From Dastarcus helophoroides (lineage: Eukaryota; Arthropoda; Insecta; Coleoptera; Bothrideridae): a DNA stretch of 64,000 nucleotides. Both the position numbers and the translations under genes were made by a program. The DNA is taken from contig CM053325.1 of assembly GCA_028583605.1 (NCBI GenBank), positions 41,467,435 to 41,531,434 on the forward strand. Direction: 5' to 3'. Below, one piece after another: positions 1 through 9,499 of the stretch (position 1 is its first letter; every line of letters begins with the position of its first letter). Under the pieces are notes generated by a model. That model was not told the DNA's origin, did not search any database, and was given only the letters and a program-made list of their open reading frames with translations.

Positions 1-602
1 ACAGAATAGCAATTTAGATCTGAAGAGTTTGGTATACCCAGCTGGAACCTAGCAAATGCTCTGGTTGAATGTATTCAACAAAAATTACGAATGTTCTCAA
101 ATGTAATTTGTGGTGACACTGAAACTTTTATGCTATCTGGAGAGAAAAAAAAGGTATGACTGCAATAGTAATTGCAGAAAAATCATCTTGGTGATACCTA
201 CTAAAAAAATATTGTTTCTGATTTGCCAATAATAACACTGGGGAACAATTTGGAACATAATTTCTGTTGCGTTTATTTTTTGGGATTTTTAAAAATTAAT
301 TAGCTATGCTGATTTCAAAACTATCGGTAGTTTTTTCCTACCAAGTCAAGTTTTTTCTTTATATTTTATGTGTATATCCACTCGGTATTCTGCTCTTGAT
401 TAAGAGAAAGTGCATTTTTACAATTTTTACGTTTTTTTTAGTGATGATGGAATTGTATAATGCCATAACATAGAAGGTTTAATAGAAGTGTCGAAAATTT
501 TTGCCTAAAATGCAACTAAATGATCATTTTTATCAGTAACTCAAGCTGAAGATTTAAGGGTGTCTTCCTCCACGACGGACATTTATTTCATGAAATCCTA
601 AT
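1..602. other. AT-rich stretch without recognisable gene
   Basis: I see no coding region or named repeat here. It is interrupted at its right end by the PLE insertion. It may be the upstream part of the decayed multicopy gene that reappears after the PLE near 2660, but I could not align it to that family. Confidence 0.5.
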
Positions 603-614
603 AGGTTACTACGC
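603..614. repeat. Target-site duplication, left copy, of PLE-1
   Basis: The 12-mer AGGTTACTACGC occurs here and again at 2642-2653, exactly where PLE-like sequence begins and ends. A non-TA duplication of this length fits target-primed retrotransposition. Confidence 0.85.
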
Positions 615-2168
615 TACGGTTACTGTTAAATGACGGATCCTATATTCCTCTTCCTCGGGACCCAACAAGCAAAATTGAACGTGAACTAAAGTCGAAACTA
701 AAATCCTCAAATTTGCCCGCAGACACTCTCAGACATCTTGTTCCGAAAGAATCCAAATCACCTCGTCTTTATGGTCTCCCCAAAATTCACAAACCCAATA
801 TTCCTCTTAGGCCCATTGTCAGCACGATAAATTCACCTACCTACAATGTCTCGAAATACTTATCTAACATCCTCAAGTCATATACCGGAAACACATCATC
901 ACACGTCCTAAATTCCAAACACTTTGTCGAATTATTGTCCGAATTAACCCTAGACCCCAACGACATATTAGTAAGTTTTGACGTCACTTCACTATTCACA
1001 AACGTCCCAGTTTCCGACTCCATGACGATAATTCGTCAATTACTTTCAGGCAAAGAGAATGCAGAATCTCTAGCTGATTTAACTGAAAAGTGTCTCACAT
1101 CGACTTATTTTTCTTTTAATGGCAGTTTCTATAAACAAGTCTCCGGCACCCCGATGGGTTCTCCCTTATCCCCAGTCGTAGCAAATATTTTTATGGAATC
1201 TTTCGAAAACACTGCGTTGGAAACTGCAGATTTAAAACCCAAGGTTTGGCTTCGGTATGTAGATGACACATTTATTGTATGCCCACATGGCAAGGATTCA
1301 CTAAATTTATTTTTGAAACACCTAAACAGTTTACATTCCTCTATTAGCTTCACTATGGAAATCGAAAACAATGGTTCTCTTCCCTTTCTTGACGTACTGG
1401 TCACTCGTTTACCAAACGGTCGCGTTTCTCATTCCGTTTATCGAAAACCCACCCATACTAATCGTTATTTGCATGCAGAGTCCCATCATCACCCTTCCCA
1501 AAAACAAACGTTCCGTCATAAATTCACTGGTTTCACGAGCTGTAGCAATTTCACAACCAATAAATCTTTCAGATGAGTTGAACAATATTCGTTTCAACCT
1601 CCGCAACAATGGTTACAAATCGCACGACATTGAAACTGTCATTAAACGACATCTTCACCCTACCCCTCGTCCTTCACAAAATTCAATAGTTTCTTCTAAA
1701 GCCTTTCTTCCTTATGTTCGCGGAGTAACAGATCAAATCGGAAAATTATTGAGAAAACACAACATTAAACCCACTTTTTCATCATCCTCAAAGATCCAAC
1801 AGCTCCTTCCATCTCCCAAAGATAAAATTTCATCCTTTTGTTCTAATGGCGTGTATAGGTTTCCTTGTTCTTGTGGTTCAGTGTACATCGGAGAAACGGG
1901 GCGATCATTTAAGACGCGAATATCCGAGCACCAAAGGTGTCTTAGGTCTGGTTTATTTTCGCAGTCAGCCATTGCCGAACATCAACATGAGACCGGACAT
2001 AAGATTCTCTTCGATAATATTTCAATTATATCCAATATTCCCAATTACTATAATAGGAGGATACGCGAGGCCATCGAAATCCAAAAATTCCCCAATAACA
2101 TCAACAGAGACGAAGGTTACATGTTTTCCTCCATCTGGAAACCAACCATCGGAAATCTTCGGAAGTGA
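614..2168 (+). pseudogene. PLE-1 reverse transcriptase / GIY-YIG endonuclease, frameshifted
   Basis: The RT part runs in one frame to the stop at 1574-1576. It has the PLE signature LYGLPKIHKP near 768, the segment GTPMGSPLSPVVAN near 1146 and the catalytic YVDD box at 1256-1267. Around 1500-1510, just after the HHHPSQK segment in an A-rich run, homology switches to the other frame and continues to 2168. This second part carries the linker, then the endonuclease with a GVYRF strand, a VYIG segment, and the basic Arg and following SEH residues (about 1849-1940). The protein would reverse-transcribe the element RNA at a nick made by its own endonuclease. Because of the frameshift, no single ORF encodes both domains. 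Confidence 0.85.
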
Positions 2169-2182
2169 TCGCACAGACGCGT

Positions 2183-2194
2183 GGTATATAAAGT
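2183..2194 (+). promoter_or_regulatory. TATA-like box in PLE-1 pLTR
   Basis: The stretch GGTATATAAAG lies just after the ORF stop and upstream of the tandem repeats. PLE terminal repeats are known to carry promoters; function here is inferred only from the motif. Confidence 0.35.
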
Positions 2195-2215
2195 TTCCCT
2201 TTCCCTCTTTCCTGT

Positions 2216-2450
2216 CAGAAGAGTTTCGCCTCTGGTATGGTGGACATACTGAGTTACCGTGCTCTTCTGCCTAAACTTTCTTTTGTACCAAGTTTCAATT
2301 CAGAAGAGTTTCGCCTCTGGTATGGTGGACATACTGAGTTACCGTGCTCTTCTGTCTAGACTTTCTTATCCTTTGTACCAATTTTCAATTCAGAAGAGTT
2401 TCGCCTCTGGTATGGTGGACATACTGAGTTACCGTGCTCTGATGCTTTGA
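2216..2450 (+). repeat. Three-copy tandem repeat, period 85-90 bp
   Basis: Units begin at 2216, 2301 and 2391 with CAGAAGAGTTTCGCCTCTGG and share the following TGGTGGACATACTGAG core. The last unit is cut short and runs into the T-rich tract. Related units are present in the fold-back at 22130-22370. Confidence 0.9.
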
Positions 2451-2515
2451 AATTGGCCTTTTATTTTTTTTATTTTTTTTTGCATAGTCCCTCATTTCAT
2501 CTATTTTTCTTTCTT

Positions 2516-2560
2516 TGTTCCTGAAGAAGCCCCCTACGATGGTGGGCGAAACGTCGAACA
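2516..2560 (+). ncRNA. Hammerhead-like ribozyme motif (family A) in PLE-1 tail
   Basis: The hammerhead box CTGAAGA (2521-2527) is followed by a G/C stem (GCCCCC with GGTGGGC), then GAAAC (2548-2552) and GTC. TGTTC before the box pairs perfectly with GAACA after GTC, giving a 5-bp stem I. Stem III has almost no room to form, so a monomer may be weak or inactive. PLEs are known to carry hammerhead motifs with minimal stem III. I did not fold it computationally. Confidence 0.55.
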
Positions 2561-2641
2561 CTTTTAGTGGTTCTTTGACACGGTCCAATCCCGGAAGAAG
2601 TATATCCTGTACTGACTCTGGCCGTGGAAGCCTTCGTTATC

Positions 2642-2653
2642 AGGTTACTACGC
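2642..2653. repeat. Target-site duplication, right copy, of PLE-1
   Basis: Perfect second copy of the 12-mer seen at 603-614. Confidence 0.85.
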
Positions 2654-2659
2654 AGTTTG

Positions 2660-3345
2660 TTTGCATGCACAATATGAACGCATAAAAAGAGTCACTGATT
2701 TGTTGCAACATCACATGAACCAATGGATCATCTCTATTGATCTTCCTACTTTTTCCTTGAACAATAACCTGAATATATCAAGGATTCCTATTTTTTGTGT
2801 ATGTGAAACAGCAGAGCTTGTAAGAACCACTGGACGCAGTCGAATTGGCTGCCAAGACGTAAATTGAAACCTGGTGATTTAAACATTCTGCACCAGTCAC
2901 CTAAACATTCTGATGTTTCAGCTCTGAGCCTCATAAAGCAATTTGTTAAGGATATATCTTAATTCAAGCATATCGCTGCAAGTATCCATCCTATCATTCC
3001 CTAGACTATCAATTGGAAAGATAAAGGCAAGTGTGTTTGATGGTCTACAGATTCGGTAGCTTAATAGAAATAAACCTTTTACTGAAACAGTGGCAGAACT
3101 TGAAAAAGAATAATTTGTCAGCATTCAAAAACATTGTCAGAGACTTTGTTGAAAATACATGAGCTTAGAATTACATCAAAATTGTCCAGACACTTTTGGA
3201 GCTCTTCAAAATATCTAGTTGCTACATGAGTATCAAACTCTAATTTTTACATAGCCATTTTGTTGATTTCTTGAAAAATCTTAGCGCAGTCAAGATGAAC
3301 GATTTCACAAAGATTTAAAGGTCATGAAGGCATGATATCAATGTT
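2660..3345 (+). pseudogene. Decayed copy of a multicopy arthropod gene of unknown function
   Basis: Conceptual translation in shifting frames gives segments such as NSRACKNHW, LKPGDLNILH, SLIKQFVKD, KPFTETVAELEKE, FKNIVRDFVENT, NYIKIVQTLLELFK, CYMSIKL and FLHSHFVDF in collinear order. I recognise these as matching a widespread multicopy uncharacterised protein family of arthropods and other invertebrates, whose intact members carry a C-terminal SDEQGERFHQD motif. Here that motif is decayed. Several stops and frameshifts interrupt the copy. Its function is unknown. PLE-1 sits immediately upstream and may have inserted into it. Confidence 0.5.
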
Positions 3346-3758
3346 AATGTAAACATATACTGGGTGTTCAAAATAAACTTGGTACTATTGCCAATTTTCT
3401 TATTATTAAGGATACAACTTTGGTTAAATTAGCAAAGTTGTGTATTTTTTTAGTGCTGCTTTTTATGGTGATACCAAAATAGCAATTGAACATCGTGTTT
3501 TTGAGTTTTATCACAAAGTTATTTTTTTATACAGAACACCTTATTTATTTTATGTTTTTTTATAATAAAATTTAGAATAAAAGTAGTTATTATACATTTT
3601 TTGCTAAGATGAATAATAACGAAGTTATGAGGACATAAACTTATATCAGGAAACATCGAAAAATAATGAAAAATAAGCTTGGTAGGCTTTGGGGACAAAT
3701 ATCACGAGTTTCTTATAATCTGACAGACGTAGAATATAAACTGAAATAGCGCGAGTTC

Positions 3759-4157
3759 TGGACCGGACCGTAAATTATGTAATATTTTTTTAATCTGTCC
3801 TGCTAGACAGGTATACAACTAAAACGAACTGTCAGGCAGGTAGTTTTAGAATTAAAACCAACTGGTAGACAAGTAGTTGTGCAACTAAAACCATCTGATA
3901 ACCAACTAGTAGGCAAGTAGTTGTGCTGAAGAGACAATTACGTAAACTAAATGGTGTCTTGGAGGACACAATATCAAGTAACATCTAAATCGGCGGTTCA
4001 GATAACAATTTATCCGTACCTAGGAGTTCTCAGGACATCCCTTGGTTTACATAATTGTATCTTGAACACAACCACTTGTATAACCGTTGGTTTTGCTTAA
4101 ACAATTATACTTGTTTATCATGATAGATTAAAAAGCTATTACGTCACTTCCGGTCCA
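3759..4157. mobile_element. Palindromic MITE, about 400 bp
   Basis: The ends carry TGGACCGGA and its inverse TCCGGTCCA, and the inverted similarity continues inward for roughly 90 bp. The inside has short direct repeats built on AACTAAAACCA and CAAGTAGTTGTGC. There is no coding capacity, so it would be a non-autonomous DNA element. Confidence 0.65.
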
Positions 4158-4168
4158 AAATTTTTTTG

Positions 4169-4195
4169 ATATATATATATATATATATATATATA
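4169..4195. repeat. (TA)n microsatellite
   Basis: Uninterrupted alternating AT run directly next to the end of an inverted PLE fragment. Confidence 0.95.
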
Positions 4196-4204
4196 AACAA
4201 AAAA

Positions 4205-4800
4205 TTTCAAGCACTGAACTAAACACTGTGGTTTGTTATTAGGTCCAAAGAAGGTTTCACCCCTTTACCACATGGGCAATTAAATAAATAATTACGGGAT
4301 ACGTATTTTGCAAGCAGAACTAGCATTTTTAAGCGTACTTATCTAAAAAGATTAGCAAAGATTCATCGACGTCATTTGCATTAAGATTCAAATCAATACT
4401 GGAGGTCTTTTGCTTCCTTTCCTATTTCTAATTGTTTAACACATCTGGTGCATGCAATTTTGACCAGGCACAAATACCTTCAATAAACTGGAGGCCGCCA
4501 GTGATCCTTTATCTCCGTTAAGGGTCACTGGCCTCTGATTGATGTAATTTGTCTCGTATGCGTCAAGTTCTCTGTTATTTGTGATCGATCTTAACAATTT
4601 TAAATTTTTGATGTTAATTTGTGTCCTTTACTTGTCATATGTAATGCGACACTTGATTTTTCTTCTCTATTGTATCTAAAATGAGCGATATGTTCTTTAA
4701 ATCTGGTTTTAATGGATCTCTTAGTCTGTCCAACATATGATAAATTACAATTGTTACAGCTTATGTCGTAAATTCTGGAATTCCCAAGCTCCCAAGTTCA
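4205..4800 (-). mobile_element. 3' fragment of a PLE-2-family element
   Basis: On the minus strand this matches the 3' end of PLE-2 (about 21130-21700) at high identity. It includes the GIY-YIG coding part (SYVGQTKRSIKTRF, then a KEHIAHFRYNREE segment), a stop at 4372-4374 and the following pLTR down to about 4205. It is severely 5'-truncated and keeps no RT. A short deletion relative to PLE-2 near 4480 shifts the frame, so it is not functional. Confidence 0.8.
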
Positions 4801-4834
4801 ATAGTGGATAAATATCTCGTTTAACGAACATACT

Positions 4835-5470
4835 GCAAAGAGCATTCAAAGGCAAAGTGATGTACTAAAAGTCAGTGGGCAATTTGTAAAGCTTCTATTT
4901 TTATGACCATTTGTGCAAAACGTTAAATTTCAGTATCTTACTTCATTGTATATTTTCTAGGGCTTCGGCTTCCACATTATTGACTATCAGCAGTGATTGT
5001 TCTTTGGCGATGGCAGTTTATAAACAACAATGAGCGACAATTGAAATAATTCTTTTGGCATGTCACGCTTGTCCTCTTTTGTCATCACCGAAATTTACAG
5101 ATTACTTAAAAAGAGAGTACAAATCAAATTCCATTCGATAAAGAAATATTAATAATAATAATAATAATATTAAAAATGGCTAAATATTTCTTTGCAAAAA
5201 CGAAAGCGACTTACGCCTTACTCTTTTACACCATACTTAATAGAAGTTTGTGAATATGTGAAAAAACTAATTTTTCCCTGCCAACCCCAAATCCATGGAA
5301 ACAAAAATTTTAAGAATGGATCCAGAATTGCTGCCTGTGACTTGATGACAAACGAACCTTTAAATAACTGACAGAAATAAGAAATGTTTTTCAATTATTA
5401 ATTTTAGACTTCATATCAATTTTAAAATGTAACAAAAAAGATATTTCTGCTTAGAGAAATCTTTCCTTTA
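4835..5470 (+). repeat. Interspersed repeat family R, copy 1
   Basis: Sequence collinear with copies at 31860-32420 and 34650-35450. Shared landmarks are a GTCAGTG..AATTTG block, TTTCAGTATCTTA, GGCATGTCACGCTTGTC, and a segment rich in GACTT..ACC..CTTTTACAC. All three copies have the same orientation. No protein or terminal repeats are evident; class unknown. Confidence 0.55.
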
Positions 5471-6920
5471 TCCACTAAAGTGGAGTCAAGTTTTTAGAAA
5501 TTCTGCATTAAAGCAAACCACGATCGATGGTCGCAATGTTTCTCGAAATCTGGAGAAAAAAGTTGACACTTCGAGTAGAGAATATAATAAGAAAGTGAAG
5601 TTAAAAGTCTGATTTTTAGGAAAAGTTTCCAAAAATTCTTTTTTTTTTTAATTTTCTCAGTTGCCAGAAAATATCTAATATTTATATTATTTTAAGATTA
5701 AAAATAAATAAAAATAATTTAGTTTTTTAGTTTTCAATGGCCATTTCAAGAAAAAATTAACAGTTGGGAAGTAAGGGTGGACGTTTTGAAAACTGGAAAA
5801 AATAAGTCTTACGAAATTTCGAATACAAACGTCCTTTCAAGATTAAAATAAAACTTTTGAAATAATTTATAAAAATAATCAAACTTATTAGAGGAAAAAA
5901 CCTTCACTTTGAGATGACTGTCTTAAAAGATAATATCATAACTTATTTCTTCTAACCTAAAAAAGTTGTTCATCATTTTTCCTCATCGCCCATAAATTTG
6001 GATTTCTAATTACATTGAGAAACAGTAAAGAGAATGGCTGATAATAAGTGGCACGCAATTTTAAGCTTCAGATCCACAACCATAACTATAATACTCAGAC
6101 GCTTTTTTTCAATGAACATAAAAAGTAACTATGATCGTATCCTTTCGATTTGTGATAAAATTGAGGACATTGTAAATCTAATAACAAATATGAATATACC
6201 AAGCGCGAAGGCTATATTTCTAGGCGGATTTTCTCCACTTAAAAAAAATTGAACAAACAGATAAATTTGAGCTAATGTCGAGATATATAACCTTTCTGCT
6301 TTGTTCTAACGGTTTAAACCGATAAAATAAATGTATATCTATGTTCAAGCATTTTTTTACTCATATATTTATTTAGTGGCAGTGTCAGACGTGATACTAA
6401 AAGAATGCTTTAATAATTTCAAATATTTTTTTAACAAAATTTATGTGTCGCTGCGCCGTTAAGTTTTCAGCAGTCTCTATATATTAAATCAGCAACTTCC
6501 TTTTGTTTCGTTCTAATTTACGATTGATAAAATTAATTTTCTTCGCCTACGGATAAATATTCAGAAACTGCACATTTCTCCCTCACCGAAAATTGCAGCC
6601 ATTTGTAAAAAGGATTTAACTAGAACATACAGGGTGTTTCAGTTATAAAGTCATTAATAATAATAAGAGAAAATAAAGAAATATGAGTATGACAGGGATG
6701 CGTGAATGAAATAATTTTTGTCACGTATATTTAAGCTGAATTTTTCCTTTTAAATTATATGTTAAAGCCTCCTTGAGTCTGCCACTTATTCCAAGCGACT
6801 TTGACATAGCCGGACAATATCACAGCTGCACCACTCGGGAATCAAAAGAAAAAAACAACTGTTTATAACAAGCTGTGCGACTTTTTAACGAAATATGCAG
6901 CGAAATTTATTTTCATGTAT
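5470..6920. other. AT-rich stretch without recognisable gene
   Basis: No coding signal convinced me. An isolated mariner-type terminus, TACAGGGTGTTTCAG, lies near 6630. Confidence 0.5.
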
Positions 6921-7143
6921 AATATACAGTGTGTTTCACCGGGAATCGCCGCATTCTGGTAAAATACACTTCTAAAACATTTGAAAATTTGGCAACTTAG
7001 CAAAGTTAGCGAGGTCAATACAACTAAAATATTCGCAAAGTTGTAGTACCTGTCGATGATACCAGAAGTTGACACCAACTTCTTATTTTAAATGGGGCAA
7101 GCTAGATATTTTTGCATTTTTAGATTTTATTTGATATTTTAAC

Positions 7144-7151
7144 ACCACTAT
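7144..7151. repeat. TSD, left copy, of the hammerhead insertion
   Basis: ACCACTAT occurs here and at 7932-7939, flanking the inverted-plus-tandem hammerhead insertion. Confidence 0.65.
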
Positions 7152-7444
7152 ATATGCAAGAAGAATGCAACCTAGACTACAAATTCATGCAGCCCTCCAG
7201 GCGTGTATAGTAAGTAAATCATAGGTAGCTGAACTACCAACAGTTGAAACACTGCCACCTAGCGAAGCGGTTGCTCTCTAGGAGAGTTCCCAGAAGACAA
7301 GGATTCTATAATGCACAGACCAATACGTTTGAACATTTATTAGATTCGAAATTTCTCTATGGACCAATAGGTGGTAGTACTAAAGAGTCACTCGCTTGAC
7401 GCCTGTCAATGTTTTAGTACTTACTTGTCGGAGCATTTATTAGC

Positions 7445-7517
7445 ATTCGAGTTGGATATACCAAACTGACGAGATCTAACAAGATCGAAACCGGTATTTG
7501 GTTTCCAAACTTCGAAT
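7445..7517 (+). ncRNA. Hammerhead ribozyme, family B, copy 1
   Basis: The full core is present: CTGACGA (7466-7472), stem II GATC/GATC with loop TAACAA, then GAAAC (7487-7491), a 2-nt loop and GTA, with predicted cleavage after A7496. Stem III is just A-U and C-G. Stem I pairs ACCAAA before the box with TTTGGT after the cleavage site. After an internal loop, ATTCGA-GTTGG pairs with CCAAAC-TTCGAAT. This is a type I hammerhead with the internal loops needed for tertiary contacts. Activity is inferred. Confidence 0.87.
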
Positions 7518-7819
7518 CTAATAAATGTTCAAACCTATTGGTCTGTGCATTATAGAATCCTTGTCTTCTGGGAACTCTCCTAGAGAGCAACCGCTTCGAT
7601 AGGTGGCAGTGTCAACTGTTGGTAGTTCAGCTACCTATGATTCACTATACACGCCTGGAGGGCTGCATGAATTTGTAGTCTAGGTTGCATTCTTCTTGCA
7701 TACGACATTGTTGGCGATGGCCATAGTTTCTCTATGGACCAATAGGTGGTAGTACTAAAGAGTCACTCGCTTGACGCCTGTGAATGATTTAGTACTTACT
7801 TGTCGGAGTATTTATTAGC

Positions 7820-7892
7820 ATTCGAGTTGGATATACCAAACTGACGAGATCTAACAGGATCGAAACCGGTATTTGGTTTCCAAACTTCGAAT
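7820..7892 (+). ncRNA. Hammerhead ribozyme, family B, copy 2
   Basis: Nearly identical to copy 1, with CTGACGA at 7841-7847, stem II GATC/GATC (7848-7851 with 7858-7861), GAAA at 7862-7865, and predicted cleavage after A7871. The only core-region change is in the stem II loop (TAACAG for TAACAA). Both stem I helices are kept, so the pair would release a 375-nt RNA. Confidence 0.87.
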
Positions 7893-7931
7893 CTAATAAA
7901 TGTTCAAACCTATTGGTCTGTGCATTATAGG

Positions 7932-7939
7932 ACCACTAT
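7932..7939. repeat. TSD, right copy, of the hammerhead insertion
   Basis: ACCACTAT, matching 7144-7151. Confidence 0.65.
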
Positions 7940-7948
7940 TGTATAACA

Positions 7949-8222
7949 AACCTTGTTCTTAAAATTTATAGTTTTTGAGACAACTGGATTTTTATAAAAC
8001 ATTTGACAGATGCAAGGCCCTGCGAAATTATCTGTATCTTTTTCCAGAAACCTGATATTTATTAGTTTCATATTTGGTATGCAAGTAGAATACATGCGAA
8101 ACTATCTTGCACAACTTTCTGATTTCTGGAAAAAGATACAAAGAATTTCGTAGAACTTTGCATCTGTCAAATTTCTCGAAAAAATTTATTTATCTCGAAA
8201 ATTTTAAATTTTAAGAACAATG
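7949..8222. repeat. Palindromic MITE-like repeat
   Basis: Inverted arms at about 7949-8065 and 8103-8222 share TTGTTCTTAAAATTTA, TTTGACAGATGCAA and TATCTTTTTCCAGAAA in mirrored order. No coding sequence. Confidence 0.7.
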
Positions 8223-8329
8223 TTGGTTATCAAAAGTGGCTTTAAGATAGTAAATAAAATTAAGGTGTTTTATTTAAAATAACCAAGTAGGTGTCAGCTT
8301 CCGGTATAACCAGAAGTGCTACATTTCTT

Positions 8330-9480
8330 TGTTAATAAAAAATATTTATTAATTATGAAAAAATAATATCATAAGGTTAATCTCAAAAAGTGTTTTTCCT
8401 TGATGATGATTTAAAGTTACGAAACGTTTAGTTCCATCCATCAATAAAATCAGGTAGAATAAAAATTACAGGTCAGTATTGAAAATAACGAACTTGATGA
8501 TGATTGTGGAGAGACGAAATGGATAATAAAACAACTTTTTATGCTGTCTTGTAAAGGATAAAAAACGCTAAAGAAAAGTGTGCTTAGTTTTTTCATTACT
8601 ATTCAAATAACGCCAAGAAATAATAAAAACCAAAATTCTAAATTTTACCATTTTTCAAATATCTCAAGAACGGCTAGAAATATTTTTGACTTCTCAACAG
8701 AATATTTATGAACGTTAAATCGTGCTACTTCGTCTTAATTTGACCGATGCTGAATCTCTTGCCACTTTCAAGATCCCTATAGTGAGAAGCGAATTTGTTA
8801 AAACCTGTAAATTATTAAAATTACTTAGAACAAAAGTACAATTATGAAGGGGTTTTAAAATTGCTAAGAATCTTGTTTTGATCAAATTGTTAGAGCTGCA
8901 TAACTTTTGCACTTACCATTTGTTTTGAATACATTTTTAGAATATCAAGGAAGAATAACCTTGTTCCAGACCCTGTCCATCACACTAACCAGGGGGGGGG
9001 TAACTTATATGGAAATGTCGCTAAAAAATGCTACCTGCAAGTCCAATTCACAAAATTTTTGAAGGAAAAAAAGGGGATAAGATCTAAAAATATTTTTCCA
9101 TTTCGTGTCTAGAGTAATTTTCATGACTAACAACAAAAACAAAAGAAAATCACCCACTGTGGGGACTATTGTGCATTTGTACATATGGCACACCCTTAAA
9201 TAAAAATATGTTAGCGGTATTCTCTAAGACATAATGTATAATCGTTATGTAGTGAAAACTTAACCATATCAAAAGGGCGAGTCGAGAAACGAAGCAGCAA
9301 TGCAATACGCAAACAGTCTTCGAGAGGAGTAACGTGAATAAGCGCGAATCGACAAACCTCCGTCAATCTTTTGTAATGAAAGATTAATAGACTGATTTAA
9401 TTTAGTAATGTGTATTAATTGGGAAATATACTTTCCCTATTATTCATCTACGTCAACAAATATACAAAAAATAAATAATA
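8330..9480. other. No recognisable gene
   Basis: AT-rich sequence with a short G run near 8992-9000. I see nothing further that can be named. Confidence 0.45.
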
Positions 9481-9499
9481 GTGGTACACTGGAACTTTC

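Larger units (their letters stand above)
615..2641 (+). mobile_element. Penelope-like retroelement PLE-1, 5'-truncated
   Basis: The element is bounded by 12-bp direct repeats. It holds a reverse-transcriptase domain, a linker and a C-terminal GIY-YIG endonuclease, the order that defines endonuclease-bearing Penelope-like elements. The coding part is open from the 5' boundary and lacks the N-terminal region, so the copy is 5'-truncated. About 470 bp of non-coding terminal sequence (a pseudo-LTR, pLTR) follows the stop. That sequence has a TATA-like box, a three-copy tandem repeat and a hammerhead-like core. One frameshift breaks the ORF, so the copy is probably dead but fairly young, because its duplications are still perfect. 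Confidence 0.85.
2169..2641 (+). repeat. PLE-1 3' terminal region (pLTR)
   Basis: This non-coding tail begins at the PLE stop codon and ends at the right duplication. It contains TATATAAAG near 2186, three tandem units, a T-rich tract, and a hammerhead-like core at 2516-2560. The same tail recurs twice, in opposite orientations, at 21968-22579, which confirms it as a mobile terminal module. Confidence 0.75.
7152..7931 (+). mobile_element. Retrozyme-like or PLE-terminal insertion with two tandem hammerheads
   Basis: This non-coding insertion of 780 bp is flanked by 8-bp duplications. Its left part (about 7152-7345) is an inverted copy of about 7510-7705. The right part is a direct tandem array in which the same hammerhead occurs twice, with predicted cleavage sites after 7496 and 7871, exactly 375 bp apart. 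A monomer with hammerheads at its borders in tandem is the known architecture of retrozymes and of some PLE terminal repeats. No reverse transcriptase is present, so mobility would depend on another element. Assignment to retrozyme rather than solo PLE terminus is open. Confidence 0.75.
6925..8330. mobile_element. Degenerate inverted-repeat DNA element, interrupted
   Basis: It starts with a mariner-like end (ACAGTGTGTTTCACC). Inverted arms of about 75 bp survive at 7033-7108 and 8258-8330, including matched CCAGAAGTTGACACC and GGTGTCAGCTTCCGG. The element was later invaded by the hammerhead insertion at 7152-7931 and contains a further palindrome at 7949-8222. No transposase remains. Confidence 0.5.

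Noticed and set aside
2216..2450. Regularly spaced repeats resembling a CRISPR array
   Set aside because: Whole units of 85-90 bp are repeated with no unique spacers, and they belong to a PLE tail in a eukaryotic genome.
8398..8520. Two hammerhead-like words (TTGATGATG...ACGAAACG and CTTGATGATGATTG...GACGAAATGG)
   Set aside because: The box is not CTGANGA, stem II pairing is poor and no stem I is visible.
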